Shown piece by piece: positions 46,000 through 55,554 of a stretch of DNA of 64,000 nt (positions within the stretch are counted from its first letter, which is position 1; every line of letters begins with the position of its first letter). The position numbers and the translations under genes are program-made. The DNA comes from Hydrogenophilus sp. (GTDB lineage Bacteria; Pseudomonadota; Gammaproteobacteria; Burkholderiales; Rhodocyclaceae): assembly GCA_026416515.1 (NCBI GenBank), contig JAOAEZ010000001.1, positions 22,420 through 86,419 on the forward strand. Direction: 5' to 3'. The notes under the pieces were generated by a model. That model saw only the letters and a program-made list of their open reading frames with translations, made no database searches and was not told the origin of the DNA.

Positions 46000-48963
46000 A
46001 TGAACGAGGTCGATAGCGATTATCTCGCGAGCGCGATTACCGATGGGGTGAAGAAGACGACATGCTATATGTGCGCGTGTCGATGCGGGATCGTGGTCCA
46101 TGTCAAAAATGGAAAGGTTCGGTATATCGAGGGAAATCCAGATCATCCGCTCAACGCGGGGGTGATTTGTGCGAAAGGGGGGTCGGGGATCATGAAGGAG
46201 TACTCCCCCGCGCGATTGACTCAGCCACTGAGGCGAAAAGAGGGCGCAGAGCGAGGGATGGCACAGTTTGAGCCGATCAGTTGGGAGGAGGCTTTTTCGT
46301 TGCTTACCGAACGGTTGGCGCGCATCCGGGCAACCGATCCTAAGCAGTTTGCCCTTTTTACCGGGCGCGACCAGATGCAGGCGCTGACAGGTCTTTTTGC
46401 TCGAGAGTTTGGAACACCTAACTACGCTGCCCATGGGGGGTTTTGCTCGGTCAATATGGCGGCGGGAATGATTTATACGATCGGCGGGTCGTTTTGGGAG
46501 TTCGGGGGTCCCGACTTGGAGCGGGCGAAGCTATTTGTAATGATCGGTACGGCCGAAGATCACCATTCTAACCCCCTCAAACGCCATATCGCCGCCTTTA
46601 AACGCCGCGGCGGACGTTTTATCGCGATCAACCCGGTGCGGACCGGCTACGCGGCGATCGCCGATGAGTGGATTCCCATCCGCCCAGGAAGCGATGGCGC
46701 CCTTTTCTTGGCGTTGATGCGCGAGTTGATCGCAAAGAACCTGTACGATCGAGAGTTTTTAAGCGAGTTTACCAACGCCGCCTATTTGGTCGATGTGACG
46801 CCAGGGTCCGCCGAGGAGGGGCTGCTGGTGCGCCATCCCGAGGGAGATCCTATCAACCCGTTGCGACCGCACAACTTTTCGTGGTGGGATGCAGAGAAAG
46901 AGCAGTGGGTCCCAGACCATACCCCAGGAGTGAGGCCTTTACTGGAGGGAGAGCGAACATTGCCGGATGGACGACGAGTCAAACCGGCGTTTCAGCTTTT
47001 GTGGGAGTCACTCGCCGATTGTACGCCCGAGTGGGCGAGCGAGCAGACAGGAATCCCCGCGGCGCGGATCGTTAAATTGGCGCATGAGATGGGGGTGGTG
47101 GCGCGCGATTTCCAAATCGAGCTGCCGATTGCGTGGACCGATTGGTGGGGACGAAAACACGAACGGGTGATCGGACGACCGGTGGCGTTCCATGCGATGC
47201 GGGGTTTAGCAGCCCATTCCAATGGGTTTCAGACGATCCGCGCGTTAGCCCTGTTGATGACCTTGCTGGGAACGATCGATCGGCCGGGAGGGTTCCGCCA
47301 CCGCGCCCCCTACCCGCGAGCTGTTCCGCCTAACGCCCGACCCCCAAAGGGGCCAGAGGCAATCCAGCCGGGGGCACCGCTAAAGGGAGCACCGCTCGGG
47401 TGGGTGGAGTTCCCTGAGGATTTGGCAGTGGACGAGGCAGGAAACCCGCTGCGGATCGATAAGGGATTTTCTTGGGAGCATCCGTTGTCCGCACATGGAT
47501 TGATGCATAACGTGATCACCAACGCATGGCGAGGGGATCCTTACCCGATCGATACGCTGCTGCTCTTTATGGCCAACATGGCGTGGAATTCGACGATGAA
47601 TACCACCGAGGTGCGCAAGATGTTGACCGATAAGCGCGCCGATGGGGAGTACAAGATCCCATTTTTGGTGGTGTGCGATGCGTTTTATTCAGAGACAGTG
47701 GCTTTCGCCGATCTGGTTTTGCCCGATACGACCTACTTGGAGCGGTTCGATTGCTTGTCGATGCTCGATCGGCCGATTTCAGAGTTCGACGGACCCGTGG
47801 ACGCATGCCGAGTGCCCGTCGTGGCTCCACCCCCTGGCGTCAAGCCTTTTCAGGAGGTGCTGCTCGAGCTAGGGTGGCGGTTGCGACTCAACGCTTTTAC
47901 TAACCCAGACGGTTCTCGAAAGTATCGAAATTACCCCGATTTTATCGTTCGTTTTGAGACGGCCCCCAATTCAGGGATCGGCTTTTTGGCCGGTTGGCGG
48001 GGGGAAAATGGAACATTGGCGATGCGCGGCGCGCCTAACCCCGAGCAGTGGAAGCGTTACGAGGAGCATGGTTGTTTCTTCCACTACGAGCTGCCCCCAG
48101 GGTTGCGCTATATGCGCAATTGGAACCGCGATTACTTGAAGTGGGCGCAGGAGGTGGGGTTGCGCCGCGATTTTGACCCGATCGTGATCCATGTGTATTC
48201 GGAGATTTTGCAGCGTTTCCGCTTGGCCGCTGAGGGGCGGTGGCCAGGACGCCAGCCGCCCGCGGAGCTGCGCGAGCGGGTTCGCCGCTTCTTCGCCCCA
48301 TTGCCTTTCTGGTACCCGCCGCTCGAGGATGAGCATACCGACCGCGAGCGCTACCCCTTGCGGGCTTTAACCCAGCGGCCCATGGCGATGTACCATTCAT
48401 GGGATTCACAAAACGCGTGGTTGCGCCAGATCCATACCTATAACTTTTTATACGTTCATCCGCAGACAGCTCAGGCCGCAGGGGTAGAGGATGGGGGGTG
48501 GATGTGGGTCGAGTCGCGCTGGGGAAAGGTGCGCTGCTTGTGCCGCTACAGCGATGCGGTCGAGCCCGGAACCGTGTGGACATGGAACGCGATCGGTAAA
48601 GCCGCAGGGGCGTGGAATTTGGCGCCCGACGCCAACGAGAGCCAGCAGGGATTTCTGCTCAACCATTTGATTCGCGAGGAGCTTCCGTTCGGGGAGCGGA
48701 CGATCTCCAATTCCGACCCAATCACCGGCCAGGCAGGGTGGTACGATGTGCGAGTGCGCATCTATCCCGCTGATCCGACCGAACCGCCGCAGAGTTGGCC
48801 GCAGTTTGCCCCAATGCCGGCAGAGATCCCGGGAATGGCAAAACGACCGGGGGGGGTGATCGCGTACCCGACGGTGATGTCGGTCGAGGAGGCAGCGGCG
48901 ATGCAGGAGTCGATGAAATCGCCCTGGGCTTTCCTTTTTCAGAAGCAAGGAGCATCGCGGTGA
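46000..48963 (+). CDS. soeA: Sulfite dehydrogenase (quinone) SoeA, molybdopterin subunit
   Basis: A 987-aa cytoplasmic molybdenum enzyme of the DMSO reductase family that oxidises sulfite to sulfate. N-terminal [4Fe-4S] cysteines are Cys22, Cys25, Cys29 and Cys57 (CYMCACRC ... GVICAKG). The HGGFCSVNMAAG stretch carries a likely molybdenum-ligand cysteine, as in the PsrA/PhsA/SoeA group. There is no twin-arginine signal, which fits the cytoplasmic SoeA and not a periplasmic polysulfide reductase. The neighbouring dsr genes support the sulfite assignment. ATG 46000 follows GGGAAAAGAGA. Confidence 0.92.
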   Translation: MNEVDSDYLASAITDGVKKTTCYMCACRCGIVVHVKNGKVRYIEGNPDHPLNAGVICAKGGSGIMKEYSPARLTQPLRRKEGAERGMAQFEPISWEEAFSLLTERLARIRATDPKQFALFTGRDQMQALTGLFAREFGTPNYAAHGGFCSVNMAAGMIYTIGGSFWEFGGPDLERAKLFVMIGTAEDHHSNPLKRHIAAFKRRGGRFIAINPVRTGYAAIADEWIPIRPGSDGALFLALMRELIAKNLYDREFLSEFTNAAYLVDVTPGSAEEGLLVRHPEGDPINPLRPHNFSWWDAEKEQWVPDHTPGVRPLLEGERTLPDGRRVKPAFQLLWESLADCTPEWASEQTGIPAARIVKLAHEMGVVARDFQIELPIAWTDWWGRKHERVIGRPVAFHAMRGLAAHSNGFQTIRALALLMTLLGTIDRPGGFRHRAPYPRAVPPNARPPKGPEAIQPGAPLKGAPLGWVEFPEDLAVDEAGNPLRIDKGFSWEHPLSAHGLMHNVITNAWRGDPYPIDTLLLFMANMAWNSTMNTTEVRKMLTDKRADGEYKIPFLVVCDAFYSETVAFADLVLPDTTYLERFDCLSMLDRPISEFDGPVDACRVPVVAPPPGVKPFQEVLLELGWRLRLNAFTNPDGSRKYRNYPDFIVRFETAPNSGIGFLAGWRGENGTLAMRGAPNPEQWKRYEEHGCFFHYELPPGLRYMRNWNRDYLKWAQEVGLRRDFDPIVIHVYSEILQRFRLAAEGRWPGRQPPAELRERVRRFFAPLPFWYPPLEDEHTDRERYPLRALTQRPMAMYHSWDSQNAWLRQIHTYNFLYVHPQTAQAAGVEDGGWMWVESRWGKVRCLCRYSDAVEPGTVWTWNAIGKAAGAWNLAPDANESQQGFLLNHLIREELPFGERTISNSDPITGQAGWYDVRVRIYPADPTEPPQSWPQFAPMPAEIPGMAKRPGGVIAYPTVMSVEEAAAMQESMKSPWAFLFQKQGASR

Positions 48964-49679
48964 CTCAGTTTGCTTTGGTGATCGATCTTAACGTTTGCGT
49001 AGGGTGCCACGCGTGTGTGACCAACTGCAAGCAGTGGAATACCTCGGGAAACGCTGGACCATTGGCCGATGTAAACCCCTATGAGGCAGACCCAAGGGGA
49101 ACCTTTTTTAACCGGGTTTTGCACTATGAGGTGGGTACTTACCCTGAGACGGAGACTGTCTACTTGCCGAAGTCGTGCATGCATTGTGAGGAGGCCCCAT
49201 GCGTTCCGGTTTGCCCGACAGGAGCTTCTTATAAACGAGAGGAGGATGGGATCGTCTTGGTCGATTACGATAAGTGCATCGGATGTAAGTATTGCTCGTG
49301 GGCTTGCCCCTATGGAGCGCGCGAGTACGATGAGGCGCGGCGGGTGATGACTAAGTGTACGCTGTGCGTGGACCGTTTGTACGATCCCACATTGCCTGAG
49401 GAGCGGCGAAAGCCAAGCTGCGTTCTGGCTTGCCCGGCAGGGGCGCGCATCTTCGGCGATATCCATGACCCCGATTCCGAGGCGTCGCGTTTGATCCGCG
49501 AGCAGGGGGGCTTTACGTTAATGCCGGAGCTGGGAGCCAGGCCTGCAAATCACTATTTGCCGCGCAAGAAGCGGGAGCTTGCGATCAGTGAGGAGCAGGT
49601 GGAGCGGGTCCATTCCCCAACCGCTTTGCGCAGTGCCCCGCACGCGGTGGGGTTAAAACCGATCGAAGAGGAGCTGTAA
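48960..49679 (+). CDS. soeB: Sulfite dehydrogenase SoeB, iron-sulfur subunit
   Basis: A 239-aa electron-transfer protein with four ferredoxin-type cysteine groups: CVGCHACVTNCKQW, CMHCEEAPCVPVCP, CIGCKYCSWACP and CTLCVDR...CVLACP. It carries electrons from SoeA to SoeC. GTG start at 48960 overlaps the soeA stop by 4 bp. Confidence 0.94.
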   Translation: MTQFALVIDLNVCVGCHACVTNCKQWNTSGNAGPLADVNPYEADPRGTFFNRVLHYEVGTYPETETVYLPKSCMHCEEAPCVPVCPTGASYKREEDGIVLVDYDKCIGCKYCSWACPYGAREYDEARRVMTKCTLCVDRLYDPTLPEERRKPSCVLACPAGARIFGDIHDPDSEASRLIREQGGFTLMPELGARPANHYLPRKKRELAISEEQVERVHSPTALRSAPHAVGLKPIEEEL

Positions 49680-49682
49680 GCG

Positions 49683-50579
49683 ATGCGTCCTGCTTTTTCG
49701 GTGATTTTTTTAACAACCTTAATTGGGGCCGGACAGGGGCTCTTTCTGGTGGTCTTTGGGGTGGCGTTGTACGAGTCGGTCCCAAGGTCATTGTTGCTGA
49801 CGACAGGGGTGGTGACGATGCTGCTCTTGGCAGCAGGGCTCTTCGCCTCTTTCTTCCATTTGGGACATCCGGAGCGGGCGTGGCGGGCGGTGACGCGTTG
49901 GCGAACTTCTTGGTTGTCGCGAGAGGTGATCGCGTTGCCGCTTTTCGGTGTAGCGGTGTTGCTGTGGACGGTGCACGGGTGGTGGCAGGGGACACCGTCG
50001 CCGACGTTGGGGTGGGTGGCCGCGCTGTTGGCAATGGTCCTCTACGTATGCACGGGAATGATTTACGCTGCGATTAAAATTCTACGCGAGTGGTCCCATC
50101 CGATGACGGTGTTTAATTTCATCATCATCGGCTTGGCGTCGGGGGCTGTATTGGCAGCAGCATTGGCTGGCTTCGTCGCCGAGGAGCTCAAGGGGGTCTT
50201 TGAAAAACTCGCTCTATGGCTGTTGGGGGTGGCACTGGCGAGTCGGGGTTATACGATGTGGCGCAACGCTTCCCTTCCCCCCTGGTCGACAGCGCGGGCG
50301 ATTAACGTTCACCATAACCGCATTCGGCAAATCGGCCAGGGAGCGATGGGAGGGTCGTTTAATACCCGTGAGTTTTTCCATGGGCAACCAGAGGAGCGAG
50401 TCAAACAAGTCCGGTGGGTGGCCCTGGGAGCCGGTTTTGTCGCACCCTTGTTGTTGCTCGCTTTTGAGAGCCCTGCGCTGGCTTTTTTGATCCACTATGC
50501 GGGATTAGTGGCGGAGCGTTGGTACTTTTTTGCTGAGGCAAAGCATCCACAGAATCTATATTACCAGTCGGTCGGTTAA
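49683..50579 (+). CDS. soeC: Sulfite dehydrogenase SoeC, membrane anchor (DmsC type)
   Basis: A 298-aa inner-membrane protein with about eight helices that anchors SoeAB and delivers electrons to quinone. It starts MRPAFSVIFLTTLIGAGQGLF, and FFHLGHPERAWRAVTRWRTSWLS is the typical DmsC motif. It follows soeB by 3 bp. Together soeABC give an AMP-independent route from sulfite to sulfate. Confidence 0.93.
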   Translation: MRPAFSVIFLTTLIGAGQGLFLVVFGVALYESVPRSLLLTTGVVTMLLLAAGLFASFFHLGHPERAWRAVTRWRTSWLSREVIALPLFGVAVLLWTVHGWWQGTPSPTLGWVAALLAMVLYVCTGMIYAAIKILREWSHPMTVFNFIIIGLASGAVLAAALAGFVAEELKGVFEKLALWLLGVALASRGYTMWRNASLPPWSTARAINVHHNRIRQIGQGAMGGSFNTREFFHGQPEERVKQVRWVALGAGFVAPLLLLAFESPALAFLIHYAGLVAERWYFFAEAKHPQNLYYQSVG

Positions 50580-50596
50580 CCGCCACGGAAAGGCGG
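50580..50596 (+). terminator. Weak hairpin after soeC
   Basis: CCGCC-ACGGAAA-GGCGG forms a 5-bp stem right after the soeC stop. No T-run follows, so at best a weak or Rho-linked end. It may separate soeABC from the SulP gene. Confidence 0.25.
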
Positions 50597-50684
50597 GCGC
50601 GGTGGAATCGATCGCAAAAGGGGAAAAAGGGCATTATTCGTCGGCGCGAAGATCGTGGGAGTGAATAGGGATATGAAAGGAAGT

Positions 50685-52784
50685 ATGGGAGTACGCCGCT
50701 TTTTGCCGTTTTTGAATTGGTTCCCGATGACCCGCGGTCAGATCCGCGCCGACGTGGTGGCAGGAGTCACGGTGGCGTTGGTTTTGATTCCGCAGTCGAT
50801 GGCTTACGCCCAGTTGGCAGGAATGCCCGCCTACTATGGACTCTACGCTTCATTTCTGCCAGTGATGGTAGCGGCAATGTGGGGGTCATCGGCGCAGCTG
50901 GCTACCGGACCAGTGGCGATCGTCGGGTTGATGACCTCAGCGGCATTGATGCCGTTGGCACAGTCGCCGGAGCACTATGTGGCATTGGCTGCATTGTTGG
51001 CGCTGATGGTAGGCATCTTGCAGTTTTCGCTCGGCGTGTTTCGGTTGGGAGCAGCTGTTAATCTCCTTTCCCATCCGGTGTTGGTAGGATTTACCAATGC
51101 AGCGGCGATCATCATCGCTTTGTCCCAGCTTAACAAATTATTAGGGGTTCCGACAGAGCGAAGCGATAGCTTTTTGAAAGATATCGCGGGGGTTTTGGCG
51201 CAGTTACCCGATACCCACTGGCCGACGTTGGCGATGGGGGTGGGGGCATTGGGGTTGATGATTTGGATGAGGAGGAAATTGCCCAAATGGCCCAACGTGC
51301 TGGTGGCCGTGGCGGTAACGACCGCGATCAGTTGGGCGATCGGTTTTGAGCAGCGGAGAGAGGTCGCCGCTGAGGCGTTTGTCGACGAACCAGTGCGGGC
51401 GATGGTGGCAGCCTACCACGAAACGGCAAAGGAGATCGGAAAACGGAAAGAGATTGCGGCTCAGAAGAATGCCCAGGCGCGCGAGCAGGAGGCGACCTTG
51501 GCCGCAGCGGAGCACTTACGCTTGACCCAAGAGGCACAGCGGCTGATGATCGAGGCGGAGATTTTGGCCCAGGAGAACCGCGCTCGGTTGGCTGAGCTAC
51601 GGGCGCTGCGCTTTGCTCCGCATGCGGAGGGTATGGGGTGGATCCAGAACACAGGGGGGGAGTGGCGAATCGAGCGGGTACGGCGTAACGGGATGGTGGT
51701 ATTGACCGCAGGGGGAGAGGTGGTGGGAACCATTCCTCGGGGTTTGCCCGAGTTGAAGGTCCCCCACTTTTCGTGGAGCGATATGGTGAGCTTGTTGAGC
51801 TCGGCGGCGGTGATCGCCCTGTTGGCATTTATGGAGGCGATCTCGATCGCGAAAGCGATGGCAATCAAGACACGCGCGAAGATCGATCCCAACCAAGAGT
51901 TGATCGGCCAGGGGTTGGCGAACGTGGTGGCGGCCTTTTCGCAGGCATTTCCAGTGAGCGGCTCCTTTTCCCGTTCCGCGGTTAACCTGAGCGCGGGGGC
52001 AGTGACCGGCTTTTCGTCGGTCGTGACGGCGGGGTTGGTGGTGGTGACATTGCTATTTTTGACGCCGCTTTTGTACCATTTACCGCAGTCAGTGTTGGCG
52101 GCGGTGATCATGATGGCGGTGTTGGGGTTGGTGAATGTTCGGGCGCTGGTCCATGCCTGGCAGACTCATCGCCACGATGGAATCGCTGCGGTGGCGACCT
52201 TTGTGGCGACTTTAGCGTTTGCGCCCCATCTCGATTTAGGAATTTTACTGGGGGTAGCTCTTTCGTTGGGTTTCTTTTTGCAGCGACGGATGCGACCGCG
52301 GGCGGTGGTGCTCGGCCGCCATGCTGAGGAGAACCGCTGGGCTGGCCTCGATGTGGCAGGGGTAACGGCGGCGAGTGAGGCGGTGGTTCCGGTCCGTTTT
52401 GATGGGGCGCTGATCTTTCTCAATATCACCCACTTCGAGGAGGCTATTTTTGAGGCGCTGCAGCGCTTTCCTAAATCGCGAGCGATCATATTGGTGGCCG
52501 ATGGGATCAACGAGATCGATGCGTCGGGAGAGGAGAAGCTTCGAGAGATCGCTAACCGTCTGGCCGAACAGGGAGTGGAGCTTCATCTGGCAGAGGTGAA
52601 GCGGCAAGTGCTGGAGGTGTTGGAGCGGGCCCATTTCTCGGAGGTAGTGCCGAAAGCGCGTTTCCATGCCGACTTGGGGCGAGCGTGGGAGGCCCTGGTC
52701 GGGGGGGCGGGATCACCGGCGCAGGGGAGAGACTCTTCACCTCCAAAGGAGGACGTGCCGCCCGCGACAGAGGGGGTTCGTTAG
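50685..52784 (+). CDS. SulP-family anion transporter with coiled-coil insertion and STAS domain
   Basis: A 699-aa membrane protein (709 aa from GTG 50655). It begins like SulP proteins (GQIRADVVAGVTVALVLIPQSMAYAQLAG) and has a C-terminal STAS domain (VRFDGALIFLNITHFEEAI ... VADGINEIDASGEEKLREI). At about 51380-51690 lies an extra segment of about 100 residues, rich in Ala/Glu/Arg/Gln with a coiled-coil look (AQKNAQAREQEATLAAAEHL), in the middle of the membrane domain. ATG 50685 has AAAGGAAG upstream; GTG 50655, GTG 50661 and ATG 50673 are alternatives. Position after soeABC suggests export of sulfate or uptake of sulfite; this is inferred. Confidence 0.88.
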   Translation: MGVRRFLPFLNWFPMTRGQIRADVVAGVTVALVLIPQSMAYAQLAGMPAYYGLYASFLPVMVAAMWGSSAQLATGPVAIVGLMTSAALMPLAQSPEHYVALAALLALMVGILQFSLGVFRLGAAVNLLSHPVLVGFTNAAAIIIALSQLNKLLGVPTERSDSFLKDIAGVLAQLPDTHWPTLAMGVGALGLMIWMRRKLPKWPNVLVAVAVTTAISWAIGFEQRREVAAEAFVDEPVRAMVAAYHETAKEIGKRKEIAAQKNAQAREQEATLAAAEHLRLTQEAQRLMIEAEILAQENRARLAELRALRFAPHAEGMGWIQNTGGEWRIERVRRNGMVVLTAGGEVVGTIPRGLPELKVPHFSWSDMVSLLSSAAVIALLAFMEAISIAKAMAIKTRAKIDPNQELIGQGLANVVAAFSQAFPVSGSFSRSAVNLSAGAVTGFSSVVTAGLVVVTLLFLTPLLYHLPQSVLAAVIMMAVLGLVNVRALVHAWQTHRHDGIAAVATFVATLAFAPHLDLGILLGVALSLGFFLQRRMRPRAVVLGRHAEENRWAGLDVAGVTAASEAVVPVRFDGALIFLNITHFEEAIFEALQRFPKSRAIILVADGINEIDASGEEKLREIANRLAEQGVELHLAEVKRQVLEVLERAHFSEVVPKARFHADLGRAWEALVGGAGSPAQGRDSSPPKEDVPPATEGVR

Positions 52785-52799
52785 GGGAGTGAGGCGAAC

Positions 52800-52813
52800 G
52801 GTGGGATTCCACC
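52800..52813. terminator. Small hairpin between convergent sulP and tauD-like genes
   Basis: GGTGG-GATT-CCACC makes a 5-bp stem just after the SulP stop, in the 108-bp gap between convergent genes. It has no T-run on either strand, so terminator function is uncertain. Nothing else is seen in this gap. Confidence 0.25.
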
Positions 52814-52892
52814 AAGGCCGCTTTGAAGGGCTAGACCGTCTTGCCCGAAATGTTCGACCGTACCATTGGCTCGGGTAGAAGGCCGGATCAAG

Positions 52893-53873
52893 CTATCTCA
52901 GAGGGATAGTCCGCTGCTTCGCCGCGGAGTTGCTTAGCCCCTTCGGGAGAACAGTATTTTCAAGGAAGTCGAGATAGCGGGCGCGCAGCAGAAGACGGCG
53001 AAGCTGCGGCTCTAGAGCGTCGGTAAAGGGTTCGCGGGTGTGGAGGATGTTTTGACCGATGAGGCCCATCCCGCTTTCGAGGCGAACGGAGAGCGTAAAG
53101 GGGGAGGTGGGATCGTTTAAGAGAGAGAGAAGGGCATCACGGGCTGCTTCGAGAGTGGGTTCCTTTTCCCAGAGAATGTGGCGTTTGCGGGCGGTGAAGC
53201 GCATCAGCAGCGCCCAACCGTGCGGCCCTTGTTCCCAGAGAAAAACAGGACCGCGGCTCCACCCGCGCGCTTCCCCGTCGGGACCGCGGCCAGGGGGAAT
53301 CGAGAGGGCATTAGGACGCATCAGTGCGTCGAGATAGGCGGGGTTCTGCTCGCCGAGGAGAAGAAAAGCGATCGCCGGGTCAAAAAGGCGATTCTCACCG
53401 CCCCGCAGTGCCGGTTGGACGCAGTAGAGGATGAGACTGCGAACACGCCGTTCGGGGGCATTATAGTAGCCGTCGGTGTGCCATTGAATGGGCTGATCGG
53501 TGTAAGGGATGTACCGGGCGCGTTCTCCGCTGTGGTGAACAGCGATCGGGGTAATGCCATCGTCGTCGGCAAGGAGATTGGCGTCGAGGGAGCGGAGACC
53601 AAAAGCACACCCCAGTGCGCGCACCGCTTCTTTAGCGGCTGCAAGGTCAGTGGGGGGATGGCGCAGCGCAAAGAGAGAAAAGCCAAAACGGGCGATCCGT
53701 TCGCGGAGGGCGGTACGCTCAGCCTCTGCAAGGAGGTGGGGATCGTCTATTTCGACCACCAGCTGTTGCAGATCGATGGGATAGGCAGAGAACCTCTCTT
53801 CTCGCCACGCCCGCCACGCAAGGGGAGAGGTGCGAGGATGAGGGGGGATGGGGCAAGTGATCGGCCCCATCAT
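52893..53873 (-). CDS. TauD/TfdA-like Fe(II)/2-oxoglutarate dioxygenase
   Basis: A 326-aa double-stranded beta-helix protein. The iron ligands fit HTDGYYN (H-x-D) and the distal histidine in NILHTREPF, followed by an arginine-rich stretch for 2-oxoglutarate. TauD itself releases sulfite from taurine. This one lies in a sulfur gene cluster, so sulfonate or sulfur-compound oxygenation is possible, but the substrate is unknown. ATG 53873 overlaps the upstream transporter stop (ATGATG); a TTG at 53894 is the alternative. Last gene of the tusA-dsrE2-yedE unit. Confidence 0.75.
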   Translation of the reverse strand: MMGPITCPIPPHPRTSPLAWRAWREERFSAYPIDLQQLVVEIDDPHLLAEAERTALRERIARFGFSLFALRHPPTDLAAAKEAVRALGCAFGLRSLDANLLADDDGITPIAVHHSGERARYIPYTDQPIQWHTDGYYNAPERRVRSLILYCVQPALRGGENRLFDPAIAFLLLGEQNPAYLDALMRPNALSIPPGRGPDGEARGWSRGPVFLWEQGPHGWALLMRFTARKRHILWEKEPTLEAARDALLSLLNDPTSPFTLSVRLESGMGLIGQNILHTREPFTDALEPQLRRLLLRARYLDFLENTVLPKGLSNSAAKQRTIPLR

Positions 53874-54973
53874 CCCTCTTGCATCATTTTCCAATAGAGG
53901 TACTTCATCATCGCCGCGCTACCGGCGATGATCCCGATCAGGGTGAGAAAGGATCCCACCGCGAGTGTGGAGACGCCGGTGATCCCTTGACCAAAGGTGC
54001 AGCCCATCCCGAGTACCCCGCCGACGGCCATGAGCACCGCACCGACTAGGTGGTTGATAAAGTCGTTGCGGTCAGCGAACCATTCGATGCGAAAGGAGCG
54101 GCTGAGGAGCGCATAGGCGAGCGACCCAAGGATGACGCCGATCAGCACCATAATACCGACGTTGAGGCGGTGGAATTCGGTGGGCGCCAGGAGGTAGTGA
54201 AGGAGGTCGGCCATCGGGGCGATGAAGGTGAGCGACTGGGTAGCCACCCGACTGGGAGGGGTATCGGAGAATTCCGCATACTCGCGCCATTGTGGACCGG
54301 TGGTGCTGCTGCCAGTGAGCCACCAGACAAAAGCGACGACCAAACCGATAACTATACCCGCGGTGAGCAGCTCGCGGTTGGCGCGAAACTCGCTGTCCTT
54401 AAGGACCACGTAGAGGATAAGGGCGGCAATGAGAAGGCCGAGAACCAGATGGGCCGCCATGCTGTCGCCAAACAGCAACCGACTCAGCTCTTGAGTGCCC
54501 GAGAGTTTGATGGTGGCAGCGCTAAGCCATGGCTCGAAAAGGAGCGTGTAACCGCCCAGCCAGATGAGGCCATACGCAACGATCGCAATGGTGACCAATA
54601 CCACTACCGACTTAAGGTTGCCGCCGCCAATGCGGACCGCCGTTTTGTTACCGCAGCCGCCGGCGATAGTCATCCCGACGCCGAAGAGCAGCCCACCGAG
54701 GAGATGACGAAAAGGGTTAAAGTCGCTCGTTCGATAGGGCGGAGAGACCCCTTGGTCGAGGTTAAGGCCTTGAGTGAGTTCGAGGATAAGAACGCCGAGG
54801 ATGGCGACGCCAATGGCTAAAAACCAGGCCCGCAGACGCCCCAGATCGCCCATGTTGATCCAGTCGGAGACTGCACCCATGGTGCAGAAATGGCTTCTGG
54901 CGGCTACATACCCGACGACGACGCCCGAAGCGAGCGCAGCGCTTAAGATGGTGTGGTGAATCGACCATTCCAT
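53870..54973 (-). CDS. YeeE/YedE family thiosulfate/sulfur-compound transporter
   Basis: A 367-aa polytopic membrane protein of the family that includes the thiosulfate importer TsuA. Conserved cysteine motifs are SHFCTMGAVSDW, TIAGGCGNKTAVRIGGG and GMGCTFGQGITGVSTLA, the last lining the pore in the TsuA structure. About ten hydrophobic helices are visible. It is co-directional with dsrE2 and tusA. It probably brings sulfur compounds into the cell for transfer to TusA and Dsr. Confidence 0.9.
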   Translation of the reverse strand: MEWSIHHTILSAALASGVVVGYVAARSHFCTMGAVSDWINMGDLGRLRAWFLAIGVAILGVLILELTQGLNLDQGVSPPYRTSDFNPFRHLLGGLLFGVGMTIAGGCGNKTAVRIGGGNLKSVVVLVTIAIVAYGLIWLGGYTLLFEPWLSAATIKLSGTQELSRLLFGDSMAAHLVLGLLIAALILYVVLKDSEFRANRELLTAGIVIGLVVAFVWWLTGSSTTGPQWREYAEFSDTPPSRVATQSLTFIAPMADLLHYLLAPTEFHRLNVGIMVLIGVILGSLAYALLSRSFRIEWFADRNDFINHLVGAVLMAVGGVLGMGCTFGQGITGVSTLAVGSFLTLIGIIAGSAAMMKYLYWKMMQEG

Positions 54974-55006
54974 GGGGGTCTGTTCCTCCAGAGGGATCAG
55001 AGGGGG

Positions 55007-55477
55007 TCAGATAAAGAGGGTGATGTCCGCGTCACCTGCGAACTCGAAAAAGGTAGCCGCTCCGCCAAATTCGAGTCCGTCGATAAATTCAGTCTGCGGG
55101 TCCATCCCGAAGAGTTCGACGGTCATCTGGCAGGCGATGAAACGTACCCCCAACTCTCGGCAGAGGGAGCGGAGCTCTTCCAAGGAGGCGACCCCTTTTT
55201 TCTTGATCATGTCTTTCATCATCATGGTGGCCATCGCTTCCATTCCCGGCAGGGCTTGAATCAGCACCGGCATCGGTACCGGCATCGGCATCGCCGGGTT
55301 GGCAAGGGGGCTGACGCGGATATGGCTCAAATCCTTTTTCAGGAGCTGTAGGCCGTAGAAGGTGAAGAAGATCGTCACCTCATACCCGAGCGAAGCGGCA
55401 GTAGAGCCGAGAATGAAGGGAGGATAGGCCCAGTCGAGGGTTCCCTTGCTTGCGATGATGGCCAGTTTTTTGCTCAT
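55007..55477 (-). CDS. dsrE2: DsrE2-type sulfurtransferase-like protein
   Basis: A 156-aa protein of the DsrE/DsrF/peroxiredoxin-like fold, starting KKLAIIASKGTLDWAYPPFIL. It has a hydrophobic, Met-rich middle segment (PAMPMPVPMPVLIQALPGME) and the conserved cysteine in VRFIACQMTVELFGM. A second cysteine is in LRSLCRELG. In sulfur oxidisers DsrE2 takes part with TusA (and often a rhodanese) in cytoplasmic sulfur transfer. No rhodanese gene is next to it here. Confidence 0.9.
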   Translation of the reverse strand: MSKKLAIIASKGTLDWAYPPFILGSTAASLGYEVTIFFTFYGLQLLKKDLSHIRVSPLANPAMPMPVPMPVLIQALPGMEAMATMMMKDMIKKKGVASLEELRSLCRELGVRFIACQMTVELFGMDPQTEFIDGLEFGGAATFFEFAGDADITLFI

Positions 55478-55554
55478 CAGAGGTCTCCTCTCACTTTTTG
55501 TTGAAGGGATTAGTGATACTCCTCTCTCAGTTTTTAGTTGTTATTGCCGTTCGA

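Noticed and set aside
46000..48963. Polysulfide or thiosulfate reductase instead of SoeA
   Set aside because: No twin-arginine signal and the dsr context favours cytoplasmic sulfite oxidation, though the family is the same.
50580..50596. Intrinsic terminator after soeC
   Set aside because: Stem is short and no T-run follows; listed only as a weak hairpin.
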